A stretch of DNA of 35,867 nt. Origin: Haemophilus sp. GTDB taxonomy: Bacteria > Pseudomonadota > Gammaproteobacteria > Enterobacterales > Pasteurellaceae. The position numbers were made by a program, and so were the translations under genes. The stretch spans positions 1-35,867 of the forward strand of contig JAHZCF010000108.1 in the NCBI GenBank assembly GCA_019423005.1, in the 5' to 3' direction. Below are positions 23,355-31,755 of the stretch, piece after piece (position 1 is the first letter of the stretch; each line of letters opens with the position of its first letter). Under the pieces are notes generated by a model that made no database searches, was not told the DNA's origin, and was given only the letters and a program-made list of their open reading frames with translations.

Positions 23355-24343
23355 TAGTGTCTTCCTCTGGCAAATAATACAAAGACTGGGGCACCGATTA
23401 AGGCAAGTACCGCACCAGCAGGCACTTCACTAGGGAAATTAACCGCGCGGGCAATGGTATCTGCAGCGAGCATTAAAATTGCGCCGAGTAACATCGCCAT
23501 GGGGAGAGATTTTCGCAAGTCATAACCAATCCAATAGCGGGCAAGATGGGGCACGAGTAAGCCAATAAAGGCAACTGGGCCAGCAACACTCACGCTTGAG
23601 CCCACAATCAATAACGCCATGATGTTAGCATACCAACGTAAACGGAAGAGATTGATACCTAGGGAACGAGCGGATTCATCGCTTAAATTGAGTAAATTTA
23701 AACGACTAGCAAAGAATAGACAGAAAAGTGCGGTCAAAATAAAGAACGGAAATAACGTCAATAATTCATTCCAACGAGCATGTGCAATGCCGCCAGCTAG
23801 CCAGCTCATAATACCGAAGGCATGATCTTCCGCGATAATGAGCACCAATTTCGTGAGCGCTGCACAAAGTAGTGATACGGCAATCCCCGCTAAAATCACT
23901 CGGCTACGATCTCCACTATTATCTTTCCATCCGTTGCTGATCAGCATCACCACAAACCAACTTATACCACCACCGATACTAGCCACTAAGGCAATGCTAT
24001 AACCAGAAAGAATCAAGGGGCTAAACGCACTGGCGGTCACCATGGCAAGACTAGCACCCGAGTTCACGCTGAGTAGCGTAGGGGAGGCAAGCGGATTGCG
24101 CGTAATGGTTTGTAGCAACGCTCCTGCCACCGCAAGATTGGCGCCTAAAATCATGCCAACTAATGCGCGCGGTAGGCGTAAATCGGTTACCGTAATTTTG
24201 GCAATTTCATCGCCATCGGGGAGGAACGCTTGTAACGCTGCAAGCGGTCGAATTTCGATGGGATAATACAAAAACAGGCTTCCCCATAATAGGAAAGCCA
24301 GAATAATAAGGGGAAGTCCCCAACGGAAAGTAGACTTCATCAT
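23354..24343 (-). CDS. fecC: Ferric citrate-type ABC importer, permease
   Basis: The second FecCD-type membrane subunit (329 residues). It shows DLRLPRALVGMILGANLAVAG, QTITRNPLASPTLLSVNSGA and VAGPVAFIGLLVPHLARYW, and AEDHAFGIMSWLAGGIAHARW closely matches E. coli FecC. About ten transmembrane helices are visible. An uptake sequence (23726-23734) is translated as Thr-Ala-Leu inside a membrane helix (FILTALFCLFF). The start overlaps the fecB stop by one base. Confidence 0.93.
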   Translation of the reverse strand: MMKSTFRWGLPLIILAFLLWGSLFLYYPIEIRPLAALQAFLPDGDEIAKITVTDLRLPRALVGMILGANLAVAGALLQTITRNPLASPTLLSVNSGASLAMVTASAFSPLILSGYSIALVASIGGGISWFVVMLISNGWKDNSGDRSRVILAGIAVSLLCAALTKLVLIIAEDHAFGIMSWLAGGIAHARWNELLTLFPFFILTALFCLFFASRLNLLNLSDESARSLGINLFRLRWYANIMALLIVGSSVSVAGPVAFIGLLVPHLARYWIGYDLRKSLPMAMLLGAILMLAADTIARAVNFPSEVPAGAVLALIGAPVFVLFARGRH

Positions 24344-25233
24344 TATTTTTGTTTCACGAAACCTTCAATTTGTTTTGCCATAATTTTGCTCGCTTCTAAG
24401 CCACGACCACGAGCCCACATGTCGGCATCAACGCTGTAAACATGGTTTGCTTTTACGGCAGGAATGGCTTTCCAAAGTGGCTCAGCTTCCCATTTGCGCG
24501 CAATACTTTCATCACGGTAATGGGCGATGAACAAGTATTCCGGTTTTTCCATTACTAATTGTTCAAGGTTGATTTCTACGAAAGCTTGATCACTATTGAG
24601 TTTAGTTGGGGCAAAACCTAATGTCGTTAAGAAACTACCCACATAGCCATTGTCATTTTGGATATTAAATTTATCTTCTCGGGAAGTACCAAATGAGGCT
24701 TTTTTGCCTTGCACACCTAAATTTTTTGCGATGTTGGCAATGTAATCATTATGTTCATTGATTTTTGCTTTCATTTCGCTACTTTTACCGACTAAATCAC
24801 CAATTTTCTGCGCGGTTTCAAGATTTTCTTGGTAGCTTTCATGACGGGAATCAAACATCACCGTTGGCGCGATTTTTTTCAATTCTTCAAATACTGCAGT
24901 ATGGCGAGATGGATCAGCAATAATTAAATCGGGTTTGAGAGAAGCAATCACTTCAAGACTCGGTTGAGAACGCGTGCCAACGGATTGCCATGCAGCAATT
25001 TTTTCGCGCACTTGCGGCAGAATACGATCGACTTTGTTGTCGTCAGCCACACCTACTGGGCTTACACCGACTTGGGCTAAAGCATCCACAAAAGAATATT
25101 CCAATGCCACAACACGGCTTGGGGTTTTATCAAGGATAAATTCACCTTTCGCATCTTTAACCGTCACGGCGCTAGCGAATGCGGATACCATTAATAATGC
25201 GGAAGCTAAAGTAGTTTTGAATAATTTTTTCAT
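24343..25233 (-). CDS. fecB: Ferric citrate-type periplasmic binding protein
   Basis: The periplasmic solute-binding protein of the importer (296 residues). The signal peptide (residues 1-22, ending ASA) is followed by a class III binding-protein fold. TPSRVVALEYSFVDAL, VGVADDNKVDRILPQVR, WQSVGTRSQPSLE and SLKPDLIIADPSRH match E. coli FecB closely, and FGTSREDKFN and IAHYRDESI also agree. The gene leads fecBCDE. A sigma-70 -10 and a Fur-like box lie just upstream. No outer-membrane receptor FecA and no fecIR regulators are in the window, so the ligand may be delivered by a receptor encoded elsewhere. Confidence 0.93.
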   Translation of the reverse strand: MKKLFKTTLASALLMVSAFASAVTVKDAKGEFILDKTPSRVVALEYSFVDALAQVGVSPVGVADDNKVDRILPQVREKIAAWQSVGTRSQPSLEVIASLKPDLIIADPSRHTAVFEELKKIAPTVMFDSRHESYQENLETAQKIGDLVGKSSEMKAKINEHNDYIANIAKNLGVQGKKASFGTSREDKFNIQNDNGYVGSFLTTLGFAPTKLNSDQAFVEINLEQLVMEKPEYLFIAHYRDESIARKWEAEPLWKAIPAVKANHVYSVDADMWARGRGLEASKIMAKQIEGFVKQK

Positions 25234-25263
25234 GTTGTGTCCTCAATAATAAAAAGCATTTGG

Positions 25264-25300
25264 ATTATACACTCAAACAATGTTATTGAGAATAGTTATA
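25264..25300 (-). promoter_or_regulatory. fec promoter with Fur-like box
   Basis: On the minus strand, a perfect -10 TATAAT is at 25264-25269, with TTCTCA at 25287-25292 as a weak -35 (17-base spacer). GTTATTGAGAATAGTTATA (25282-25300, plus strand) matches the Fur consensus at 13 of 19 positions and covers the -35. Fur repression of fecBCDE is inferred. Confidence 0.6.
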
Positions 25301-25324
25301 TTTTATCTATTTGGTCGGATTTCT

Positions 25325-26191
25325 CTATTTTGCCCGCATTCTAGCAAGCAAGTTGACAGCGATAATGATGACTAATGAACCAATCCAGAAATTCAGACTA
25401 GGTACGTTATCCCAGAAGAGCCAGTCACAGATGCTGGAGAAAATCACGCCAGTAAAAGCAAAAGGCGTAATGACATTTGCAGGCGCGTATTTAAAGGCGC
25501 GAGTCAATAACAATTGGAAAATAAGACCGAATCCGCCCACTAAAAGTAGCAGAGTAAATCCATGTAATGTCGGCATTTTCCACTGCGTGATGAAAAAGAG
25601 TGGCAATAAAATCGAGCCTAATAAGTGAAAGTAAAACACGATATTTTTAGGTGAGTTGTGTTTATTGAGTTCTTGTAAACTGATAAACGCCATCGCAGCC
25701 AAGACGGCAGCACCTAAGGCATAGCCTACATGGATAGGGTTGATATTCATTGAGCCGTTGGTCAGCATAATGATGGATACACCAATAAACCCCATAAAAC
25801 TGCAAGCTAATACTTTTAATGGCGTTCTCACCTTAAAGAAAAATAACAGTAAAGGCACAAAAAGTGCGGACGTATTCATCAATAAAATCGCAATGGAAAT
25901 CGGCAAATATTTAATCGCGTAGAAGGTTAACAACATACTGGCAATGCCGGCGAGGTTACGTAAAACGAGAAATTTCCATTGCGACATATCGACTTTGAAA
26001 TCTCCATCTTTAATCAAAAAGGGCAAGAGAAAAACAAAACCAATAAAGAAGCGGGAAAATAAAATTTCACTGGACGGTAATTCATCAGAGGCGTATTTTA
26101 CAAATACGCCCATTAAGGCAATGCTGATGTAAGCTAACACCATACAAACAACAGCTTTTTGATAATGATTGCGGAGATGTATGTTTGGCAT
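25325..26191 (-). CDS. EamA/DMT-superfamily transporter
   Basis: A 288-residue membrane protein with two EamA repeats (about ten hydrophobic helices). The first contains LAYISIALMGVFVKYASDELP and FYAIKYLPISIAILLMNTSALFVPL, written here in parts: YLPISIAILLMN and TSALFVPLLL. The second contains FKYAPANVITPFAFTGVIF. I chose the ATG at 26191 (MPNIHLRNHYQKA) over the GTG at 26206. The substrate is unknown. It lies upstream of fecB on the same strand but ends 91 bases before it, with a separate fec promoter in between, so it is probably not part of the iron operon. Confidence 0.82.
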   Translation of the reverse strand: MPNIHLRNHYQKAVVCMVLAYISIALMGVFVKYASDELPSSEILFSRFFIGFVFLLPFLIKDGDFKVDMSQWKFLVLRNLAGIASMLLTFYAIKYLPISIAILLMNTSALFVPLLLFFFKVRTPLKVLACSFMGFIGVSIIMLTNGSMNINPIHVGYALGAAVLAAMAFISLQELNKHNSPKNIVFYFHLLGSILLPLFFITQWKMPTLHGFTLLLLVGGFGLIFQLLLTRAFKYAPANVITPFAFTGVIFSSICDWLFWDNVPSLNFWIGSLVIIIAVNLLARMRAK

Positions 26192-26304
26192 AAGGGTTCC
26201 TTGCACAACGTGCGGTAAAAAAATTGCCTTATTTTGTAAGAAAATGGGTTTGTCTTCGTCTAATCAAATGTAAGCTGAAGATTTTTCTATAATAAGGAAA
26301 GAAA

Positions 26305-27366
26305 ATGAAATATACAAAAACATTTCTTATATTGACCGCACTTTTTGGCGGTTTGCAAAGTAGTTTAACGTATGCTGATAATACAACCTCATCAAAGGAG
26401 CAAAAAATGACAATAGAAAGCAAACAAGAACAACGAATTATTTATCTTGCTGGTGGTTGTTTTTGGGGACTAGAAGCTTATATGGAACGCATTCAGGGCG
26501 TGACCGATGCCGTTTCTGGCTATGCTAATGGAAAAGGCGATACCACGAATTATCAATTATTGCATGCAACAGATCATGCGGAAACGGTGAAAGTCACTTA
26601 CGATCCAAATAAAATCTCTCTAGATAAATTGCTGCAATATTATTTCCGTGTTATCGATCCAACCAGTATTAACAAGCAAGGCAATGATCGTGGCAGACAA
26701 TATCGCACAGGCATTTATTATCAAAACGAACAAGATAAAGCGGTTATTGAGGCGGCATTGAAAAATTTACAAAGTAAATATCAAGAACCGATTCAAATTG
26801 AAGTAGAGCCACTGAAAAATTATGTGGAGGCGGAAGAGTATCATCAGGATTATCTCAAGAAAAATCCGAATGGTTATTGCCATATTGACATCAAAAAAGC
26901 CGATGAGCCATTAATTGATGATAAAAAATACCCAAAACCAAGTGATGCAGAATTAAAGCAAAAATTGACCGCTCTTCAATATGATGTGACGCAAGGCAAA
27001 CATACTGAACGTTCTTTTAGTAACGAATATTGGGATAATTTCGCGCCTGGTATTTATGTGGATATCACCACGGGAGAACCGTTATTTTCTTCTAAAGATA
27101 AATTTGAATCAGGTTGTGGCTGGCCAAGTTTTACTAAACCGATTGCCGCAGAAGTCGCTGAATATCAAAAAGATAATAGCTTTAATATGACTCGCATTGA
27201 GGTGTTAAGTCGCAGTGGCCATGCCCATTTAGGCCATGTGTTTGATGATGGTCCGCGTGATAAAGGTGGTTTACGTTATTGCATCAACAGTGCATCAATT
27301 AAGTTTATTCCATTAGATGAAATGGAAAAACAAGGTTATGGTGATTTGATTCCTTTTGTGAAATAA
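26305..27366 (+). CDS. msrAB: Periplasmic methionine sulfoxide reductase MsrA-MsrB fusion
   Basis: A bifunctional enzyme (353 residues) that reduces both S- and R-methionine sulfoxide in exported proteins. The N-terminal signal sequence spans about 1-24. The MsrA domain (about 44-195) has the GGCFWG nucleophile, Cys52. The MsrB domain (about 218-350) has SGCGWPSF and the nucleophile in GGLRYCINS. The Zn-binding Cys pairs of many MsrB proteins are absent, as in the Neisseria PilB type. An uptake sequence (26335-26343) is part of the signal peptide and reads Leu-Thr-Ala-Leu. The next gene, 9 bases on, encodes the thioredoxin that would re-reduce it. Confidence 0.95.
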   Translation: MKYTKTFLILTALFGGLQSSLTYADNTTSSKEQKMTIESKQEQRIIYLAGGCFWGLEAYMERIQGVTDAVSGYANGKGDTTNYQLLHATDHAETVKVTYDPNKISLDKLLQYYFRVIDPTSINKQGNDRGRQYRTGIYYQNEQDKAVIEAALKNLQSKYQEPIQIEVEPLKNYVEAEEYHQDYLKKNPNGYCHIDIKKADEPLIDDKKYPKPSDAELKQKLTALQYDVTQGKHTERSFSNEYWDNFAPGIYVDITTGEPLFSSKDKFESGCGWPSFTKPIAAEVAEYQKDNSFNMTRIEVLSRSGHAHLGHVFDDGPRDKGGLRYCINSASIKFIPLDEMEKQGYGDLIPFVK

Positions 27367-27375
27367 GAGGGCAAA

Positions 27376-27852
27376 ATGAGAAAAATATTGACCGCACTTT
27401 TATTGTTTTTGAGTCCATTGAGTTTTGCACAAGAGAAGGTGTCTTTGGCGGATATTTCCTTGAAAACGTTGGATAATCAAACCGTCTCTTTATCACAATA
27501 TCAAGGCAAACCGCTTTATATCAAAATGTGGGCATCTTGGTGTCCAATTTGCTTGGCGGGTTTAGCGGAAATTGACGATCTTAGTGCAGAAAAAAATCTT
27601 GATTTTAATGTGATTACGATTGCCTCACCTGGACAAAAGAACGAACAAAATAGCCCAAAATTTATCAATTGGTATAAAGGTTTGGATTACAAAAATATCA
27701 CCGTATTATTGGATGAAAACGGTGAAATAATTAAACGAGCTAATGTATTAGGCTATCCGTTTAATTTGCTATTAGATAAGGATTTAAACCTTATCAAAGC
27801 ACAACCAGGTCATTTGAATTCAGATCAAATTAAACAATTTGTGAAGGAATAA
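27376..27852 (+). CDS. Periplasmic TlpA/PilB-type thioredoxin
   Basis: A 158-residue exported thioredoxin. The signal peptide (about 1-18) is followed by a TlpA-like fold with the redox motif WASWCPIC (Cys56 and Cys59) and the cis-Pro loop LGYPFNLL. It corresponds to the N-terminal domain of Neisseria PilB, here as a separate gene 9 bases after msrAB, and probably donates electrons to the two Msr domains. As I recall, H. influenzae has a ccdA gene between these two; none is present here. An uptake sequence at 27391-27399 encodes Leu-Thr-Ala-Leu in the signal peptide. An uptake-sequence terminator follows directly. Confidence 0.88.
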   Translation: MRKILTALLLFLSPLSFAQEKVSLADISLKTLDNQTVSLSQYQGKPLYIKMWASWCPICLAGLAEIDDLSAEKNLDFNVITIASPGQKNEQNSPKFINWYKGLDYKNITVLLDENGEIIKRANVLGYPFNLLLDKDLNLIKAQPGHLNSDQIKQFVKE

Positions 27853-27883
27853 AAAAGTGCGGTCATTTTGGACCGCACTTTTT
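27852..27883. terminator. Uptake-sequence terminator between convergent genes
   Basis: AAAAAGTGCGGTC (27852-27864) and GACCGCACTTTTT (27871-27883) form a perfect 13-bp stem with a 6-base loop. It starts in the stop codon of the thioredoxin gene and lies 13 bases from the end of the convergent AhpD-like gene, so it can serve both. Confidence 0.88.
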
Positions 27884-27895
27884 ATATTGGCTTGA

Positions 27896-28441
27896 TTATG
27901 CAAATGCCTGTAATTCAGGGTTGATTGGGGTTTCAGCGATGTTGTTCACATAGTTACATAATGTGGCGAGGCTGACACCTAAAATCACATCAATGGCATT
28001 TTCTTGAGTATAACCTGCATCAAAGAACGCTTTAAGCTGTGCTTCAGTTAATTTTGCTTTTTGCAAAATAACGGCAAGGGTGAAACGCGCTAAAGTATCC
28101 AGTTTTTTATCACTTTCAATACGAGCAGTTGCGCGAATTTGGTTTACAAGCTCTTCTTCAAGTTTTAATACTTTTAAAGCGATCTTCGTGTGGCCAGCTA
28201 CACAGAAACCACATCCATTGACTACGGCAGCGGTAATTTGCACCACTTCGCGTTCTGTTGCCGTTAAACTGTTACGACCATTAATGCCGCCCACTGTGCG
28301 ATAAGTTTCAAGTGCAGTAGGGGCATTCGCGAGAACACCAATTAAATTTGGAATAAAACCATTTGCATTTTGTACGGCTTTTAAGGCTTCTTGTGCCGCT
28401 TCAGGGGCTGATTCAATGGTGTGAATTTTAAATTGAGACAT
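27896..28441 (-). CDS. AhpD-like carboxymuconolactone decarboxylase-family protein
   Basis: A 181-residue all-helical protein of the carboxymuconolactone decarboxylase/AhpD family. The active motif CGFCVAGHT gives Cys77, Cys80 and His84, with TEREVVQIT just before; this is the peroxidase-type CxxC-x3-H arrangement. Members act as alkylhydroperoxidases or peroxidase-related redox proteins. The gene is alone on its strand between a terminator and a 118-base gap. The TCCTAAGGGAT on the plus strand just upstream of the start gives an AGGAGT ribosome-binding site. Physiological substrate is unknown. Confidence 0.85.
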   Translation of the reverse strand: MSQFKIHTIESAPEAAQEALKAVQNANGFIPNLIGVLANAPTALETYRTVGGINGRNSLTATEREVVQITAAVVNGCGFCVAGHTKIALKVLKLEEELVNQIRATARIESDKKLDTLARFTLAVILQKAKLTEAQLKAFFDAGYTQENAIDVILGVSLATLCNYVNNIAETPINPELQAFA

Positions 28442-28559
28442 AAACTACTCCTAAGGGATAAATCATAAATTTCCGCTTGATAATACCTGTCTAACTTAAA
28501 TAAGAAAAAGAAGAAAAGCTTATTTCATATAGCCAAAAGTTATGATTATTTTGGCGTCG

Positions 28560-28931
28560 CTATGCTAAATGTGTTTTGACGACAGACAGTAATCTCTCCA
28601 ACTCTTTTTTGCCTTTTTCGGAAAGGACTTTGTTGTCACGCAACATTTGGGTGGCGCGTGCTTCGATAAAGCGGAGATAATCACTGTTTTGTGTTTCTTG
28701 GAATTGCTTTTCAGCTAACTGCATTTCGGTGAAGTCTTTATTGGTTTGAGCAATCAGCATTTTTTGTCCGATTAATACAATTAATGCGGCAATTAAAGCG
28801 ATGACGGCACCATAACCATTAGTGGGGTAATAAAGAATGCCCGCCAGAACAAAAAGTGCGGTCACTAAATTGGATGAATTTTTGATATAGCCTTCAGCCG
28901 GTGGTGGCTTGATGAGATCTTTCAGGTTCAT
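28560..28931 (-). CDS. Small membrane protein, function unknown
   Basis: A 123-residue protein with two hydrophobic segments (about 21-36 and 41-60) and a charged helical C-terminal tail (about 62-123, for example AEKQFQETQNSDYLRFIEAR). I recognise no family. The start MNLKDLIKPPPAEGY has a plausible ATG. It lies beyond the manXYZ terminator on the same strand, so it is probably a separate transcript. An uptake sequence (28854-28862) is translated as Thr-Ala-Leu within the first membrane segment. Confidence 0.65.
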   Translation of the reverse strand: MNLKDLIKPPPAEGYIKNSSNLVTALFVLAGILYYPTNGYGAVIALIAALIVLIGQKMLIAQTNKDFTEMQLAEKQFQETQNSDYLRFIEARATQMLRDNKVLSEKGKKELERLLSVVKTHLA

Positions 28932-28956
28932 AGGATTTATATGTCATGCTAAAAAT

Positions 28957-28988
28957 TTGCCTTCCCTCAAGCGAAAGAGGGAAGGCAA
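28957..28988 (-). terminator. manXYZ terminator
   Basis: TTGCCTTCCCTC (28957-28968) pairs perfectly with GAGGGAAGGCAA (28977-28988). On the minus strand the stem is followed by ATTTTTAG, giving an intrinsic terminator for the PTS operon. Confidence 0.88.
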
Positions 28989-29000
28989 TATCATAATGTA

Positions 29001-29834
29001 TTAGGCTAACACACCAAAATGATAGCCTAAAATACCCACGCCGAATAAGGCGAAGATGATGTACATGGCGTTGATTTTCTTACGTAATAAATACATACAT
29101 AAGAAAGTTAAACCTAACGCCGCAAGGCCGGGGAGAAGATCGTTTAACACGCTTTGTACGGTGGTCACCACTTCTTCGCCCATTTGGTTTTTATAGCGGG
29201 AAAGTTCTAATGGAATATTAATACTTGTCCATTTCGATACCAGTGAGCCCATGACAAAGAGACCGAGGATAGACGCCCCCTGCGTTAATTTTTGTAAGCG
29301 GCCGCCGCCCATATCGTTAACGATTGTGGTACCTTTTTCATAACCGTATTTGAAACCATACCAACGAGTTACTGCACGGCAAAGGTTGATACCGATGAAG
29401 AAAAGCAATGGCCCCAAAAGGCTACCGGTAATGGCTAAACCTGCACCAAGTGCGGCTAATACAGGACGTAATGTTCCCCAGAAAATGGGGTCACCCACAC
29501 CGGCTAATGGTCCCATTAAACCGACTTTCACCCCGCTGATTGCTGAGTCATCAATATCGTTACCGTTCGCACGTTCTTGTTCCATCGCGGCAGTAACACC
29601 AATGATCGATGAGGCCACCCAAGGCTGGGTGTTGAAGAATTCTAAGTGGCGTTTTAATGCCGCTGCTTGATCTTCTTTTTTGCTGTAAAGACGTTTAATG
29701 GCAGGGATCATAGATACACAGAAACCCATTGCTTGCATACGTTCAAAGTTGAAGGAACCTAGCAAGAAAGTTGAACGCCAGTAAGTGCTACGAATATCGC
29801 CTTTTGTTAATGATTTTTTAGTTTGTTCAGTCAT
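29001..29834 (-). CDS. manZ: Mannose-type PTS component IID
   Basis: The IID membrane subunit of the mannose-family phosphotransferase system (277 residues). I chose the ATG at 29834 (MTEQTKKSLTKGDIRSTYWR), with AGGAAG upstream, over the frame start at 29867, which overlaps the IIC gene. The signature blocks SFNFERMQAMGFCVSMIPAI, LMGPLAGVGDPIFWGTLRPV and a C-terminal hydrophobic segment (LLPGLAALGLTFLCMYLL) are those of E. coli ManZ. With ManY it forms the sugar channel. It is the last gene of the operon. Confidence 0.94.
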   Translation of the reverse strand: MTEQTKKSLTKGDIRSTYWRSTFLLGSFNFERMQAMGFCVSMIPAIKRLYSKKEDQAAALKRHLEFFNTQPWVASSIIGVTAAMEQERANGNDIDDSAISGVKVGLMGPLAGVGDPIFWGTLRPVLAALGAGLAITGSLLGPLLFFIGINLCRAVTRWYGFKYGYEKGTTIVNDMGGGRLQKLTQGASILGLFVMGSLVSKWTSINIPLELSRYKNQMGEEVVTTVQSVLNDLLPGLAALGLTFLCMYLLRKKINAMYIIFALFGVGILGYHFGVLA

Positions 29835-29844
29835 AATTTCTTCC

Positions 29845-30642
29845 TTATAGTCCTTCAAGTTCATCATCAGCTAATTCACGTTTTGCAACTGCTTGTGGTG
29901 CAGTCGATTGATGGAAACGTGGGTTTAATTGAATGTAAATCATCGCTAAGCATGTGCCTAAAATACCGAGACCGACAAGGTTGTAATTGGTGAAAGAGGC
30001 GATTACGAAGCCTAGGAAGAAGAATGGCATTAATGCGCCTGCGCGCATCATATTGATGACCATTGCGTAACCGACGACCACGATAAAACCACCAGCGATT
30101 TGTAAACCGCGAGTAACCACTTCTGGAATAGCATTCAATGCTTCAGTCACCGTATCTGTACCTGCCACTAACGCAACGAAGAAGGTTGGAATTGCCACAC
30201 GTAACGCTTGTAACGCAAGACCGCTGAAGTGACAGAATTCAATACCGCGGAAGTTCGCTTTTGCGGCAAAATCATCGGCTTTGTGTTGAAGGAAGATGGT
30301 TAAAGTACGAACGAAGATGGTTAATACTTGACCTGCTGCCGCTACCGGAATTGCAATCGCTAATGCGCTCCCTTTATCTTGGCCACCTTTGATGACGAGG
30401 ATCGTTGCAATCACACTGGCTAATGCCGCATCCGGTGCCATTGCTGCACCGACGTTCATCCAGCCTAATGCCACTAATTCAAGGGTACCACCGACAATAA
30501 TACCTGTTTCTAAATCACCTAATACTAAGCCGATTAGGGTACAAGCAACTAAAGGACGATGGGTTTGACGTTCGTCCAATACACTCCCCATACCGCAAAT
30601 GGCGGCAACGAGCGTGACTAAAATAATTTCCATTGTTGTCAT
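29845..30642 (-). CDS. manY: Mannose-type PTS component IIC
   Basis: The IIC membrane subunit (265 residues). Typical blocks are AAICGMGSVLDERQTHRPLV, GLVLGDLETGIIVGGTLELV and LGWMNVGAAMAPDAALASVI. Six or more hydrophobic segments are visible. It sits between the IIAB and IID genes with short gaps of 18 and 10 bases. In E. coli the complex carries mannose, glucose and glucosamine; substrate here is inferred from similarity. Confidence 0.94.
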   Translation of the reverse strand: MTTMEIILVTLVAAICGMGSVLDERQTHRPLVACTLIGLVLGDLETGIIVGGTLELVALGWMNVGAAMAPDAALASVIATILVIKGGQDKGSALAIAIPVAAAGQVLTIFVRTLTIFLQHKADDFAAKANFRGIEFCHFSGLALQALRVAIPTFFVALVAGTDTVTEALNAIPEVVTRGLQIAGGFIVVVGYAMVINMMRAGALMPFFFLGFVIASFTNYNLVGLGILGTCLAMIYIQLNPRFHQSTAPQAVAKRELADDELEGL

Positions 30643-30660
30643 AATGAATTGTCCTCGTAA

Positions 30661-31629
30661 TTAAAATTGAATCGCATCAAGCTCTTTGTGTGTGAGCATT
30701 GATTTCGGGCTGCTCGCCACTTGTTGTAAGCTTAATTCCACGCCTTTATCTAAAAGCTGTTTAAATGCTGCTACATCTGTTGGGTTGACGGCAACGGCTT
30801 GAGAAATAAGTTTATCGCCTTCGCGATAGGTCATACCACCCACATTGACCTTATCAATTTTCACGCCACCCTCGATTAAACGCAGGATGTCTGTTGGGTT
30901 GGTTACCAACCAAAGAATGTTTTTACCTGCATATTTCGGGTTGTGATACACCTTAATGGCTTTTTCTACTGGAATCACATAAGCTTTTAAATGTTCAGGC
31001 GCGATTTGGAGTAATAAATCACGACGAAGTGCATCATTCGCCACATCATCATTTACCGCAAAAATCGCTTCACATTTCACTGCTTTCGCCCAAGAGGTCG
31101 CCACTTGACCGTGGATTAAACGGCTATCAATACGCAATAAGGAAATGTTCATATTGCCAGAAAGTGCGGTTGGATTTGGAGCGGTTTTTGGTGCTTCAGC
31201 TGGTTTAGCAGCGGGCGTTGGAGCAGTCTTGCTTTCTTTAGGTTGACGGAAGGATTTCACGGCAGCGACCCCGACTTCTTTTGCGGTTTCTACCAATTCA
31301 TCTAAGCTGGCGCCATCTTTGGCATCAAGCACTTCTAGCAACATTGGTAGATTAATGCCGGTAACGATATCGGTATTATCCCTTTCACTGGCGACTCGGC
31401 TTGCCGCGTTGTATGGGCTGCCACCAAATAAATCGACCAGAAAGAGCACCGGTTCATTTTCAGGCAGTGTGGCAATAATCGCATTGTATTTCTCGATTAA
31501 ATGCTCACCGCCTTCACCCGGTAAGAAAGTCACGATATGGCAGTTTTCATCTTCGCCATACACCATAGCGGCGGAATTGACGATTTCTTCAGAAAACTTA
31601 CCGTGCGTTGCAACGATAATGTGGGTCAT
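30661..31629 (-). CDS. manX: Mannose-type PTS component IIAB
   Basis: The cytoplasmic phosphotransfer subunit (322 residues). The IIA domain (1-128) carries the phosphorylatable His9 in VATHGKFSEE. An Ala/Pro-rich linker (about 129-158) joins it to the IIB domain (159-322), with His173 in SRLIHGQVATSWAK. I chose the ATG at 31629 over 31644 because it gives the E. coli-like start MTHIIVATHG. Phosphate passes from HPr to IIA to IIB and then to sugar entering through ManYZ. An uptake sequence (31162-31170) encodes Thr-Ala-Leu at the end of the linker. The upstream region has a promoter, a CRP site and a LacI-type operator candidate. Confidence 0.95.
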   Translation of the reverse strand: MTHIIVATHGKFSEEIVNSAAMVYGEDENCHIVTFLPGEGGEHLIEKYNAIIATLPENEPVLFLVDLFGGSPYNAASRVASERDNTDIVTGINLPMLLEVLDAKDGASLDELVETAKEVGVAAVKSFRQPKESKTAPTPAAKPAEAPKTAPNPTALSGNMNISLLRIDSRLIHGQVATSWAKAVKCEAIFAVNDDVANDALRRDLLLQIAPEHLKAYVIPVEKAIKVYHNPKYAGKNILWLVTNPTDILRLIEGGVKIDKVNVGGMTYREGDKLISQAVAVNPTDVAAFKQLLDKGVELSLQQVASSPKSMLTHKELDAIQF

Positions 31630-31685
31630 GGATATTCCTCCCATTGAGTTGATAAAATCAGTCTATTTTGCTTTCAATACGCATT

Positions 31686-31701
31686 ACGCAAACGATTGCT
31701 C
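31686..31701. promoter_or_regulatory. LacI/PurR-type operator candidate before manX
   Basis: ACGCAAACGATTGCTC resembles the PurR box ACGCAAACGTTTGCGT (13 of 16). LacI-family proteins share this half-site style, so the binder need not be PurR. It falls just downstream of the predicted transcription start, a repressing position. Confidence 0.45.
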
Positions 31702-31713
31702 CGAATGGAGTTT

Positions 31714-31741
31714 AGTGTATGGATTTGAAGATTACCGTCAA
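31714..31741 (-). promoter_or_regulatory. manXYZ promoter candidate
   Basis: On the minus strand, TTGACG (31736-31741) and TACACT (31714-31719) are separated by 16 bases. Transcription would start near 31707, giving a leader of about 78 bases before manX. Confidence 0.5.
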
Positions 31742-31755
31742 ATAAAGAATGGTCA

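Noticed and set aside
25325..26191. The EamA transporter as first gene of the fec operon
   Set aside because: A perfect -10, a Fur-like box and a 91-base gap separate it from fecB.
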